Source of the DNA: Paenibacillus polymyxa M1
GTDB lineage: Bacteria > Bacillota > Bacilli > Paenibacillales > Paenibacillaceae
Direction of reading: 5' to 3'
Assembly: GCF_000237325.1 (NCBI RefSeq)
Contig: NC_017542.1
Span: forward strand, 3,940,501-4,004,500
DNA: 64,000 nt
Shown: positions 1-8,258 of the stretch, in pieces
Layout of the letters: every line of letters begins with the position of its first letter
Position numbering within the stretch: the stretch's first letter is position 1
Notes under the pieces: model-generated
The model's database searches: none
The model's input: the letters and a program-made list of their open reading frames with translations, nothing else
What the model was told of the DNA's origin: nothing
Translations under genes and position numbers: made by a program

Positions 1-332
1 CCTCCAAGTTCTTTGAACGTGAACTGTTCAGGATCAACACCTTGGCTACGGGCAAAGCCTAGAGCAGCCTTACTCCAGTTACCGGCTTCATCAAGTGCGA
101 TTTTGCGGGAAGGTCCTTTAACTTCTTCGTTAATATCTTCCTGCTTCTCCGCTACTTCCTTAACAAGTACCGCCAAACGACGAGGTGTAGCATAAGCCTC
201 TACAGCACTGTAAGCAATACGCGAGCTGTCCAGCCACGCCGTCATACGTTCCTTCAACTGCTGAATCGCATTTGGGATAAAACGTGCAGGCACTTCTTCC
301 AGCCCGATCTCAAACAATAGATCCTTAGACAT
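1..332 (-). CDS. glyS: glycine--tRNA ligase beta subunit, N-terminal part (cut by window edge)
   Basis: Beta subunit of the two-subunit glycyl-tRNA synthetase, needed with the alpha subunit to charge tRNA-Gly in the cytoplasm. About 110 N-terminal residues are in the window; they open with [15 protein letters not shown], the characteristic start of this family, and the frame stays open to base 1. The ATG at 332 has a strong ribosome-binding site (AAAGGAGGT, 8 nt upstream) and overlaps the glyQ stop by 8 nt, so the two subunits are probably translationally coupled. The gene shares the T-box leader in front of glyQ. The rest of the protein lies outside the window. Confidence 0.95.
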   Translation of the reverse strand, partial: MSKDLLFEIGLEEVPARFIPNAIQQLKERMTAWLDSSRIAYSAVEAYATPRRLAVLVKEVAEKQEDINEEVKGPSRKIALDEAGNWSKAALGFARSQGVDPEQFTFKELG

Positions 333-1212
333 TTGCCGCACCTCCTTTCTTCAACAGCGGGAAGCCCAGCTTCTCGCGCTCCTCCAGATAGGTCGCAGCG
401 ACCTGGCGCGCCAAATTACGCACTCGTATAATAAAACCTGTCCGTTCCGTTACACTGATGGCTCCGCGAGCGTCCAGCAAGTTGAACGTGTGAGAGCATT
501 TCAGCACATAATCATAGGCTGGAAATACAAGATGCTGCGCCATCGCTTTATTCGCCTCTTCTTCATACATGTTAAAAAGAGTAAATAGCATTTTGACATC
601 AGATACTTCGAACGTATATTTGGAATGCTCAAATTCTGGTTGGTGGAAAACATCACCGTACGAGATTCCATTAACCCATTCCAAATCAAACACATTTTCT
701 TTGTCCTGGATGTAGGAAGCAAGACGCTCCATACCGTACGTAATTTCAACCGCAACCGGACTGGCATCAATACCGCCCACTTGCTGGAAGTACGTGAATT
801 GGGTAATTTCCATACCGTCCAGCCATACTTCCCAACCTAATCCCCAGGCTCCCAGCGTCGGAGCTTCCCAGTTGTCTTCAACAAAACGAATATCATGCTC
901 CAGTGGGTTAATGCCCAAACGGCTCAAACTCTCCAGATACAACTCCTGAATGTTATCAGGTGAAGGCTTCAAAACCACTTGAAACTGATGATGCTGATAC
1001 AGGCGATTCGGGTTCTCACCATAACGTCCGTCAGACGGACGGCGAGAAGGCTCAACGTAAGCTACGTTCCACGGCTCAGGTCCAATTGAACGTAAATACG
1101 TCATCGGGTTCATCGTGCCTGCCCCTTTTTCCGTATCATAAGGCTGTACAATAATACAGTTGTGTTCAGACCAAAATTGTTGCAGCGTTAAAATCATCTG
1201 CTGAAAATTCAT
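325..1212 (-). CDS. glyQ: glycine--tRNA ligase alpha subunit
   Basis: Catalytic alpha subunit of heterotetrameric glycyl-tRNA synthetase (class II), 295 aa, the usual length. The protein begins [17 protein letters not shown] and contains the conserved [19 protein letters not shown] and [20 protein letters not shown] stretches that mark this family. The open frame reaches upstream to 1272, but the ATG at 1212 has the ribosome-binding site (AAGGAAG) and matches the family N-terminus. It is followed by overlapping glyS and preceded by a glycine T-box leader with its own promoter, so expression should rise when uncharged tRNA-Gly accumulates. Confidence 0.97.
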   Translation of the reverse strand: MNFQQMILTLQQFWSEHNCIIVQPYDTEKGAGTMNPMTYLRSIGPEPWNVAYVEPSRRPSDGRYGENPNRLYQHHQFQVVLKPSPDNIQELYLESLSRLGINPLEHDIRFVEDNWEAPTLGAWGLGWEVWLDGMEITQFTYFQQVGGIDASPVAVEITYGMERLASYIQDKENVFDLEWVNGISYGDVFHQPEFEHSKYTFEVSDVKMLFTLFNMYEEEANKAMAQHLVFPAYDYVLKCSHTFNLLDARGAISVTERTGFIIRVRNLARQVAATYLEEREKLGFPLLKKGGAANV

Positions 1213-1315
1213 GGGCACACGCTTCCTTTCCAATTCCCTAAAATGTTGGTGATTTCTAATCCTTAAACTCATATGTACAGGGCTAATTTATTCCATAAGC
1301 CTTGCTAGAGACAGC

Positions 1316-1566
1316 AAAAAGCCCCCGCCTCTACGCCTGTACAGACGTAGGGACGAGAGCTAACTCCCGCGGTTCCACCCTACTTGATTGCGACCATACA
1401 TCACCAGTCAGATCGTAATCCTCTTTTCCGTGTCCATTCAGACGCTCCCGAGTGCCATGTTCACGAACAATTCCCGCCGGGCTTACACCATCCCCAACTC
1501 GCTAACTACAGAGAATACGTCTCGTTACTTTCTCGTTCAATGCATCTGCTCCCAAAGGAGATATAT
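1316..1566 (-). promoter_or_regulatory. glycine T-box riboswitch leader of glyQS
   Basis: On the minus strand, 1381-1368 reads AGGGTGGAACCGCG, the universal T-box sequence that pairs with the uncharged tRNA acceptor end. It is followed by a terminator (CCCTACG...CGTAGAGG plus GGCGGGGGC, then TTTTT at 1320-1316). Upstream lies a Stem I-like region with the GAGTTGGGGATGGTG distal-loop type sequence (from 1500). The context GAACATGGCACTCGGGAGC places the specifier at 1456-1454 as GGC (Gly), followed by A as is usual. This fits the downstream glyQS genes. Uncharged tRNA-Gly is expected to stabilise the antiterminator. Confidence 0.93.
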
Positions 1567-1572
1567 AGTAGG

Positions 1573-1601
1573 ATATTACACGTTTTCAGTGATACAGTCA
1601 A
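1573..1601 (-). promoter_or_regulatory. sigma-A type promoter of the glyQS T-box transcript
   Basis: Minus-strand TTGACT (1601-1596), 17-bp spacer, TAATAT (1578-1573). Transcription would start near 1566, just in front of the T-box Stem I and just after the recO stop, giving glyQS its own regulated transcript. Confidence 0.7.
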
Positions 1602-1615
1602 GAGAACACCACATT

Positions 1616-2368
1616 TCACATGTCGTACTTGTCAAGCTGATCCAGGAAATTACGGGATTTCAGCTTGACCTCCAACTGCATATCCATGAACTGACGCATG
1701 ACATGTTTGATCTCCAGCTTGGTGGAGTCCTTCACGTCGATATTGCCGAGTCGATTCAAATCTATTTGGGCGAACAAGCGCAGCAACTTCAATGTACGCG
1801 GAGCAACACTTAACGCAGCCGGATCAAAATGCTTGTAACCCCGACACAAAACCCCACCTAACCTCGGACTGATAAACATATCCTCATCAGCACATTGTTG
1901 ACCGCTTGAAATACAAGCATCAAGCTGAGGTGCATATCCGGCCGCCTGTAATATTTTAAATTCATAAATACTCATGACGATCAGCGGATCTTTGCCACTC
2001 TCCAGTGCCTCCAAGCAGGCTTTAAGCTGCTTAAACCAAAATGCACCTGTTTCCTCATCCTGTAACACCCGATCGAGCAATTCACAAGCATAGGAAGCGT
2101 AAGCAGCCTTTGTAATATCCTCGCGCAGTGTATGGTGGGATTGGATAATTTCACCGGCATTCAACGTGCCTAAGCCAGTGTTGCGAAAAAAAACAAATTC
2201 ACCGTACGTAAACGGCTGCGTTAAAGCGGCATGACGGCTTTTGGATTTTTTCGCGCCTCTGACTAGCACACCTACTTTGCCTCCGCTTTCGGTGCAAAGC
2301 GTAATAATTTTGTTCCCCTCACCGTAATCCATGCTGCGGATGACGATTCCTTCCATCCTGTAAAGCAT
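1616..2368 (-). CDS. recO: DNA repair protein RecO
   Basis: RecFOR recombination mediator, which helps load RecA on SSB-covered single-stranded DNA and anneals strands. 250 aa, the normal size. The N-terminal OB-fold region (MLYRMEGIVIRSMDYGEGNK) and the helical C-terminal domain are visible; the usual zinc-binding CxxC motifs of some RecO proteins are reduced to scattered cysteines (CISSGQQC, LCRGYKHF). The start is placed at the ATG at 2368, with GGGGGAA upstream, rather than the open-frame start at 2386. The gene sits between yqzL and glyQS, the same neighbourhood as in Bacillus (era-yqzL-recO-glyQS). Confidence 0.93.
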   Translation of the reverse strand: MLYRMEGIVIRSMDYGEGNKIITLCTESGGKVGVLVRGAKKSKSRHAALTQPFTYGEFVFFRNTGLGTLNAGEIIQSHHTLREDITKAAYASYACELLDRVLQDEETGAFWFKQLKACLEALESGKDPLIVMSIYEFKILQAAGYAPQLDACISSGQQCADEDMFISPRLGGVLCRGYKHFDPAALSVAPRTLKLLRLFAQIDLNRLGNIDVKDSTKLEIKHVMRQFMDMQLEVKLKSRNFLDQLDKYDM

Positions 2369-2410
2369 GCTTCTTCCCCCAAACATTCGCGAAGAAGCCA
2401 GTGGTTCGTA

Positions 2411-2548
2411 TTATTCACGGGCTTCTTCATGCTCGTCCGACTCTCCTTCATCCGTGTCTTGCTCCCTTGTCACGGCGCTCTCCCTGTATAACAGATACGC
2501 ACCGACATCTCCAGTCATCGCAAAATACTTCCACGAAAAATCTCGCAA
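2411..2548 (-). CDS. yqzL: YqzL family small protein
   Basis: A 45-residue ORF. It reads FSWKYFAMTGDVGAYLLYRE near its N-terminus, followed by a very acidic tail (EQDTDEGESDEHEEARE). The FSWxxFxxTGxxxAYLLYxE pattern and the position between era and recO match the YqzL family of Bacillales (from memory). The start is a TTG at 2548 with AGAAAGGATG about 6 nt upstream; the stop is at 2413-2411, 42 nt before recO. The function is unknown. A standard length cut-off would miss this gene. Confidence 0.85.
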   Translation of the reverse strand: MRDFSWKYFAMTGDVGAYLLYRESAVTREQDTDEGESDEHEEARE

Positions 2549-2643
2549 TCGTATTCATCCTTTCTTAGGAAATGGCGTCTGCATCTCAAAAATAGGATGA
2601 TGCGAATAGAGGGGAAGTATGTGATGAAATAAATGGATTACGT

Positions 2644-2842
2644 TGAAAAAGGCTACTGTGTACGGTCTGGACACCGCTTTGCAAATGATTTGATCTTACG
2701 ATCGCTGTTACCCCTGAATTTATTTTATCCTATGAGAAAAGGAGTAAATTCAGGGGTAAAGGCGAACGCTGACGCTTCTTCAGATTCAAATCCTTCGCTC
2801 CGCTACAACGTGTACGCAGTTATAATAACTCTTTTAAAAGCA
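2644..2842. repeat. long imperfect palindrome, copy A of dispersed structured element 1
   Basis: In the 515-bp gap between era and yqzL. The central perfect 15-bp inverted repeat TTACCCCTGAATTTA (2708-2722) / TAAATTCAGGGGTAA (2745-2759) encloses a 22-nt loop. It is flanked by arms ATTTGATCTTACGATCGCTG and GCGAACGCTGACGCTTCTTC-AGATTCAAAT. An outer stem ACTGTGTAC (2655-2663) / GTACGCAGT (2812-2820) pairs with one G-U wobble. Related arms occur at 32762-32888 and 52597-52780. No coding signal was seen. The rest of the gap holds a hairpin (2890-2913) and a plus-strand promoter-like pair. Confidence 0.8.
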
Positions 2843-2889
2843 CTCCTTATTTCATCACTGGAAGAAAAGGGTAGGTATAGCGAGAAGTT

Positions 2890-2913
2890 AAGCGCCGCAC
2901 AAGAGCGGCGCTT
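2890..2913. terminator. strong GC hairpin downstream of era
   Basis: Perfect 9-bp inverted repeat AAGCGCCGC / GCGGCGCTT with a 6-nt loop (ACAAGA). It lies 150 nt after the era stop. Neither side has a clear T-tract, so it may be a weak terminator or an mRNA 3'-end stabiliser rather than a canonical intrinsic terminator. Confidence 0.45.
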
Positions 2914-3026
2914 GGAATGACCGAAAGATTTAATTTATACGTCAGTGGTAGAGTCGGACGGCTTTTTTATGATGCCTACAACAACTATGCATATTGATTA
3001 ATATCAATTTTAGTCTGTATAATCCT

Positions 3027-3055
3027 TTGACAACCAAAGTGATCGTAGATATGAT
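3027..3055 (+). promoter_or_regulatory. consensus-like promoter pointing antisense into era
   Basis: Plus-strand TTGACA (3027-3032), 17-bp spacer, TATGAT (3050-3055), ending 9 bases before the era stop codon. A transcript from it would run antisense through era. There is no plus-strand gene behind it. Confidence 0.45.
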
Positions 3056-3063
3056 ATCTACTT

Positions 3064-3966
3064 TTAGGCGTCGCGATGGAAGCCCAAGTCACGAAGGACA
3101 CGTTCCTGGTTACGCCAGTCTTTTTTGACCTTAACCCAAAGTTCCAGGAAAATTTTGGAGCCTAGCAAGTTTTGGATATCTTGACGGGCTTGTTTACCTA
3201 CCTCTTTGAGCATGGCTCCCTGTTTGCCGATAATGATTCCCTTCTGGGAATCACGCTCTACAAAAATAACCGCCATAATATGCACTACACCATTCTCCTG
3301 CACTTTCATGTCTTCAATCATAACCGCAATAGAATGGGGTACTTCCTCACGTGTCATGTGCAAAATCTTTTCCCGTACCAGCTCAGCAATGACAAACTGC
3401 TCTGGATGGTCGGTAATTTGGTCATCAGGGTAATATTGCGGACCTTCTGGCAAGTATTTTTGAACCTGATCCAATAGGGTGTTTACATTATTGCCCATTT
3501 TGGCCGAGATCGGTACAATTTCCGCAAAGTCATACAGCTTGCGATACTGCTCAATCAGGGGCAACAACGCTTCCGGCTCGATACGGTCAATTTTATTCAA
3601 TACCAATATAACTGGTGTTTTTACTTGTTTAAGCTGTTCCGCAATAAAACGGTCGCCTCCGCCTAAACCTTCAGCAGCATCAATAAGAAAAAGTACCGCC
3701 TCTACTTCACCCAACGAATTAAAAGCGGTCTGATTCATATAATCGCCCAGTTTTGACTGGCGCTTGTGAATCCCCGGTGTATCCAAAAATACAATTTGTG
3801 TGTCCTCTGTGGTATATACGCCGTGAATTTTATTCCGTGTCGTTTGGGGCTTGTCTGACATGATGGCAATCTTCTGCCCAATGACATGGTTCATCAATGT
3901 TGATTTTCCGACATTGGGTCTGCCAACAATTGCGACAAAGCCAGATTTAAAGTGTTTCTTAGCCAT
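3064..3966 (-). CDS. era: GTPase Era
   Basis: Essential GTP-binding protein that binds the 3' end of 16S rRNA and acts in 30S assembly. 300 aa. The G1 P-loop GRPNVGKS (about residues 15-22), G3 DTPG and G4 NKID motifs are present, followed by a C-terminal KH domain with the [11 protein letters not shown] loop. The frame opens at 3993, but the ATG at 3966 has GGAGG at the right distance and gives the expected [18 protein letters not shown] start. The gene follows dgkA and ybeY in a run of cell-envelope and ribosome genes. Confidence 0.97.
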   Translation of the reverse strand: MAKKHFKSGFVAIVGRPNVGKSTLMNHVIGQKIAIMSDKPQTTRNKIHGVYTTEDTQIVFLDTPGIHKRQSKLGDYMNQTAFNSLGEVEAVLFLIDAAEGLGGGDRFIAEQLKQVKTPVILVLNKIDRIEPEALLPLIEQYRKLYDFAEIVPISAKMGNNVNTLLDQVQKYLPEGPQYYPDDQITDHPEQFVIAELVREKILHMTREEVPHSIAVMIEDMKVQENGVVHIMAVIFVERDSQKGIIIGKQGAMLKEVGKQARQDIQNLLGSKIFLELWVKVKKDWRNQERVLRDLGFHRDA

Positions 3967-4011
3967 TTTATTTCCTCCAGCGCGATTAAGCACCTAATTT
4001 TTATTTTTTCA

Positions 4012-4386
4012 TTAAAGCAGCTGACTCATTAACGTCAACAAGGGTCTATAAAATACAAATATGCCAATAATTACAGCAAAAACCGCTGCCAGGAGCACGG
4101 CTCCGGCGGCGGTGTCTTTAGCCGCTTTGGCCAGCGGATGAATATCAGGTGAGATTAGATCCACCGCTGCTTCAACAGCGGTGTTGATCAGTTCGGCTAC
4201 AATGACTATGGCAATGGCCAAGCACACGAATAACCAGTCGAGCCGGGAGATGCGCAGAGTTAGACCCGCTACAATGACAAGAAGCGCCACAACCACATGT
4301 ATCCGCATATTTACTTGCGTACGCAGGGCGTATATCACGCCTTCTGCGGCATAGCGAAAGGTCATTCTCCAAGGCTGACGTCTCAT
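4012..4386 (-). CDS. dgkA: undecaprenol kinase (diacylglycerol kinase family)
   Basis: Small integral membrane lipid kinase. In Firmicutes this family phosphorylates undecaprenol to feed the lipid carrier pool for cell-wall synthesis. 124 aa with about three transmembrane helices and the family signature ELINTAVEAAVDL (around residues 65-77) that holds the catalytic glutamate. Its ATG overlaps the ybeY stop by one base (TAATG), showing coupling. Era follows 45 nt downstream. That the substrate is undecaprenol rather than diacylglycerol is inferred from Gram-positive family members. Confidence 0.9.
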   Translation of the reverse strand: MRRQPWRMTFRYAAEGVIYALRTQVNMRIHVVVALLVIVAGLTLRISRLDWLFVCLAIAIVIVAELINTAVEAAVDLISPDIHPLAKAAKDTAAGAVLLAAVFAVIIGIFVFYRPLLTLMSQLL

Positions 4387-4883
4387 TACCGTGTCAACCC
4401 CACTTGAGCCAGCACAGCTTCCTGCTTACCCATCATTTCAGCCTCACTTGCATCGTCCTGATGATCATAACCTAACAGATGCAGAAAACCGTGAACAAAC
4501 AAAAACCCGATTTCACGCTCAATTGAATGTCCATATTCTTCGCTTTGAGCTTGCGCTGTCTGTACAGAGATAATAATATCCCCCAGAACATCCGGTACAT
4601 CATTTAATGGATTATCTTCCGTCGGTTCGTAGATAATTTCAAGCTCTTCATCCAGTGTTTCCTTCATAGCAAAAGACAACACATCAGTGGGACGATCAAT
4701 ACCGCGATAATCCCTGTTCAACTCATGAATTTGATCATCATTCACGAAAGTAAGGGCAACCTCACCGTCTGTAACCCCTTCCGCTTTGCCAGCCTGCTCT
4801 AATAAGGTGTTCAGCAGCGTGATCAACGATTCGTTAATTACCATATCGTTTTGTTCATTATTCCAAGCTAATTGAAGGCCCAT
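4386..4883 (-). CDS. ybeY: endoribonuclease YbeY (rRNA maturation)
   Basis: Metal-dependent endoribonuclease involved in 16S rRNA 3'-end maturation and 70S quality control. 165 aa, with the zinc-binding HGFLHLLGYDH motif (HxxxHxxxxxH, around residue 130) and the DRPTDVLSF stretch typical of the family. The start has AAAAGGAG upstream. It sits between pgpH and dgkA, the usual Firmicute order phoH-pgpH-ybeY-dgkA-era. Confidence 0.96.
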   Translation of the reverse strand: MGLQLAWNNEQNDMVINESLITLLNTLLEQAGKAEGVTDGEVALTFVNDDQIHELNRDYRGIDRPTDVLSFAMKETLDEELEIIYEPTEDNPLNDVPDVLGDIIISVQTAQAQSEEYGHSIEREIGFLFVHGFLHLLGYDHQDDASEAEMMGKQEAVLAQVGLTR

Positions 4884-4938
4884 GCCAACCGCTCCTTTTA
4901 ATTCTAATGCTTTAGCTGTGCTTCATGCACAAGTAATA

Positions 4939-7185
4939 CTAAGCTTTTCCACTTTCGGGCTTAGGTCTTTCCTCTGGATATTCAATACGGGAATGAAAAA
5001 TCCCCATTACTGTTTCCTTGAGAGTTTGGGCCACGATATCAAGCTCCCTCATGGTCAGCTCACAGTCGTTAAACTGGTGATCATCAAGACGGCTCTTAAT
5101 AATTTTTTCAATCATAGATTCTACCTGCTCCACCGTAGGTTTTCGCAAGGAACGAACTGCTGCTTCCACGCTATCAGCAATTCCTACTACAGCAGCCTCT
5201 TTCGACTGAGCCTTCGGTCCCGGATAACGGAAATCATCCTCCGTGAAGTCAGGCTCCACTCCCCGCTCTTCCGCCTCACGCAATGCCTTGTGGTAAAAAT
5301 AGTGCAGGAATGTCGTTCCGTGGTGTTGTTCGGCTATATCACGAATCGGCTTGGGTAGCTTGTAATCCAATTGCATTTCCACACCGTCACGAGCATGGGC
5401 TATAATGATGGATTTACTCAGCTTGGGCTCTATTGTATCATGCGGATTTTCCATCCCATTTTGATTTTCAATGAAGTACGAAGGCCTTTTGGTTTTACCA
5501 ATATCATGATAATACGAACCAACCCGGCACAACAACCCATTTGCTCCTATAGCCTCCGCTGCAGCCTCCGACAGATTACCTACCATTACGCTATGATGAT
5601 ATGTGCCAGGAGTCTCGGTAAGCAGCTTGCGGAGCAATGGGTGATTGGGATTAGACAATTCAACAAGCTTCAGTGCAGACAAGATGCCAAAGGTGGATTC
5701 AAAAAACGGCATTAGCCCTATAACAAGGATCGCTGTAACCAGACCGCCTGCAAAGGCAAAGGCTACCCCATAGAGTGTCGTTGTTTGAGTCCAGTTCCCT
5801 TGGTCAATCAGAGCCAGAGAAAAAACAGCCAGAGCCCCGAACAGGCATACCATGATAGCTCCCTTGAACAGCGTTGAACGCTGGCTGGCCCGGTGGGTGG
5901 AAAAAATCGACGCCAGACAGACCACAAGGGCAAAAAATCCAAAATTAAAATCAAAAATCTGTCCCTGACGGACATTCAAAATAACACTTGCCAATATACT
6001 GAATATAACGGCACATACGAATGCCAGCGACATGTCAAGCAACAGCGTTACAAGCATAGCTCCAAGCGCGATAGGCGCCAGATAGCCGAGATAGGATCGT
6101 TCACTAGTCTGCAGTATAGAAATTAACAGCATCGCCCCCACTGTAATCACAAAGATTAACACCAGCATGAGCAACTGTGCATTATTATACTTGAAGTTTC
6201 GTGTTCGTGATTGAAATTGACGAATATACATAAACAGACCCAATGCCAGCATCATGGACAACATCAGCAGGCCGAATTGTGGCCAATAGTTGATTTTATC
6301 CTTGAGCAGCTCGTTCTCATCAAGCAGTGTATAGATTTCCTGGGTAATAATCTCACCCTTTTTAACGAGCACTTCACCCTGTTTAATGTAAACTGTCGGT
6401 GTATCTTCACGAGCCTGTACTTTAGCGTCCTTCGTAGCTGTATCATCATAAAACTTGTTGGCTGTAATCACAAGCCGTGCAAGTTCCTGAACAACCTCCC
6501 GGGAGGTACGTTTGGTAAGCGAGCTTGTACTCACGCGCTCAGCTACCTTGGCTCGGGCAGTCTGGGCATCCGTAATTTGATCATTCATCAACCCTGTCAC
6601 AATCTCACGGGCTACGGGCCGCATTTCGGCAATATCCTCAGATGTAAGTCGCGGAATTTTGATGTATGTCTCCTCTGGGATTCGGTACGTTTGCTCTTTC
6701 GTTTTTTCCAGTACCTCATCCAGCAACTTATCTGGATAGGCATCCGCATTACGGCTGTTGTTCACAAAATTTTGCACAAATTCCCGTGCACGTTGAGGAA
6801 TCTCATCCTTATAAATCGAAATCTTGTCCGCTCTGGAGACCTGATCATCCTGATTTAGCCGTTCAATTCGATCCAAAATACCGGTAATCAGGTTATCGTT
6901 GCGGATCGGTACAATGGTATACATAGGATGCACGCGCTCAGCAGATTCCTCTTGGGCCTTCAAAGTCGCCTTACTGTTAGGAAGCTGCATTGGAGCGACA
7001 ATTTCCTTTTCACTCGGTTGATTCACCCGGATGTCATAGCGTTCGGGAAGCAGCTTGGATGCAAAACCCACATAAAAAAGAACCACCAAAAATAAAAACA
7101 GAAGATAGCGTGTCGCCACGCTATACTTCCATCCATTCATTCTATGCTGGAACGTTTTTCCTTTAGATAATTCCTTCGAGGTCAT
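4939..7185 (-). CDS. pgpH: membrane HD-domain phosphodiesterase PgpH (c-di-AMP hydrolase)
   Basis: Membrane protein of the 7TM-HD family whose cytoplasmic HD domain hydrolyses cyclic di-AMP. 748 aa. A first membrane anchor near residues 25-43 is followed by a large extracytoplasmic domain (about 50-290), a cluster of hydrophobic helices (about 300-490) and the HD domain with HHSVMVGNL, YYHDIGK and EQHHGT motifs (about 520-640). The start ATG has GGAGAGGG upstream. The context with phoH and ybeY matches other Firmicutes. The activity is assigned from characterised family members, not shown here. Confidence 0.93.
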   Translation of the reverse strand: MTSKELSKGKTFQHRMNGWKYSVATRYLLFLFLVVLFYVGFASKLLPERYDIRVNQPSEKEIVAPMQLPNSKATLKAQEESAERVHPMYTIVPIRNDNLITGILDRIERLNQDDQVSRADKISIYKDEIPQRAREFVQNFVNNSRNADAYPDKLLDEVLEKTKEQTYRIPEETYIKIPRLTSEDIAEMRPVAREIVTGLMNDQITDAQTARAKVAERVSTSSLTKRTSREVVQELARLVITANKFYDDTATKDAKVQAREDTPTVYIKQGEVLVKKGEIITQEIYTLLDENELLKDKINYWPQFGLLMLSMMLALGLFMYIRQFQSRTRNFKYNNAQLLMLVLIFVITVGAMLLISILQTSERSYLGYLAPIALGAMLVTLLLDMSLAFVCAVIFSILASVILNVRQGQIFDFNFGFFALVVCLASIFSTHRASQRSTLFKGAIMVCLFGALAVFSLALIDQGNWTQTTTLYGVAFAFAGGLVTAILVIGLMPFFESTFGILSALKLVELSNPNHPLLRKLLTETPGTYHHSVMVGNLSEAAAEAIGANGLLCRVGSYYHDIGKTKRPSYFIENQNGMENPHDTIEPKLSKSIIIAHARDGVEMQLDYKLPKPIRDIAEQHHGTTFLHYFYHKALREAEERGVEPDFTEDDFRYPGPKAQSKEAAVVGIADSVEAAVRSLRKPTVEQVESMIEKIIKSRLDDHQFNDCELTMRELDIVAQTLKETVMGIFHSRIEYPEERPKPESGKA

Positions 7186-7280
7186 CTAAAACAATCCCTC
7201 TCCATCATCTTTTTCAAGGCAGCTATGCTGCTCATTGTATTCGTTTTCTGATCATACACACTATACTCGTGCTTAAGGGC

Positions 7281-8252
7281 TTATGCTTGATTTTCAGCAA
7301 CACGGTCATAAGCGACGATGATTTTTTGAACCAGGGAATGACGAACAACATCCTCTTCCGCAAACTGGACAAAGCCTATTTCGTCAATCCCTTTTAAAAT
7401 CGCATTCGCTTCAATCAGACCGGATTTTTTGCCACGAGGTAAATCAATTTGCGTAACATCGCCGGTAATAACCATTTTGGAACCAAAGCCAAGTCGAGTC
7501 AAAAACATTTTCATTTGCTCCGGTGTAGTGTTTTGGGCTTCATCCAAAATAATAAATGAGTCATCCAGCGTACGACCCCGCATATAAGCCAGTGGCGCAA
7601 TTTCTATCAACCCGCGCTCCAGCGCTTTCGCCGTCTGTTCTGGCCCCATCACATCGTATAGGGCATCATACAGCGGGCGTAAATATGGATCAACCTTTTC
7701 CTGTAAATCCCCAGGCAAAAAGCCCAAGTTCTCACCAGCTTCCACCGCAGGACGAGTCAGTACAATACGCTTGACTGAACCTTCCTTCAGGGCAGCTACG
7801 GCCAGCACTACAGCCAGATAGGTTTTACCAGTACCCGCCGGGCCAATCCCAAATACAATATCGCGTTTCTTAATCGTGGTTACATAGTGCTTCTGTCCAA
7901 TCGTTTTGACACGAATCGGTTTGCCCCGAAACGTCGTCGTAATTTCTCCCTTGAACAAATCAAGTAACTGATCAGCGCGCAGATCTTTTGCCAGCTCAAT
8001 CGCATAATGGACATCCCTTTCGGTCAGTATATACCCATTACGAATTAACTGGAGCAAAACATCGAACAATTGTTCGAGCACTTCTACTTCGTGAGCATCA
8101 CCAAAAACATTAATTTCTGCCTCACGAGATGCTATTTTTGCTGGAATAGCTGCTTCGATCAATTTTAAAAAGGAATCCTGCGGGCCGAATAACGCCTGAC
8201 CTTCTCCCGCACTGTTCAATGCAATTTGTATGCTGCGTTGTTGTTCTGCCAA
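7281..8252 (-). CDS. phoH: PhoH family ATPase
   Basis: Cytoplasmic P-loop ATPase of the PhoH family, whose cellular role is not settled. 323 aa. Walker A is GIGPAGTGKT (about residues 135-144) and Walker B is FIILDEAQN (about 230). The start codon is TTG at 8252, with GGAG and GAGG upstream. It lies 6 nt after yqfD and 95 nt before pgpH, so it probably belongs to one operon with yqfC-yqfD. That arrangement is conserved in spore formers. Confidence 0.93.
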   Translation of the reverse strand: MAEQQRSIQIALNSAGEGQALFGPQDSFLKLIEAAIPAKIASREAEINVFGDAHEVEVLEQLFDVLLQLIRNGYILTERDVHYAIELAKDLRADQLLDLFKGEITTTFRGKPIRVKTIGQKHYVTTIKKRDIVFGIGPAGTGKTYLAVVLAVAALKEGSVKRIVLTRPAVEAGENLGFLPGDLQEKVDPYLRPLYDALYDVMGPEQTAKALERGLIEIAPLAYMRGRTLDDSFIILDEAQNTTPEQMKMFLTRLGFGSKMVITGDVTQIDLPRGKKSGLIEANAILKGIDEIGFVQFAEEDVVRHSLVQKIIVAYDRVAENQA

Positions 8253-8258
8253 ATAGCC

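Noticed and set aside
2633..2920. 95-codon plus-strand frame over repeat copy A
   Set aside because: It runs through the palindrome arms with no ribosome-binding site; the region is better explained as a structured repeat.
6211..6858. 215-codon plus-strand frame inside pgpH
   Set aside because: Antisense shadow of a well-conserved gene, with no initiation signal and no plausible protein character.
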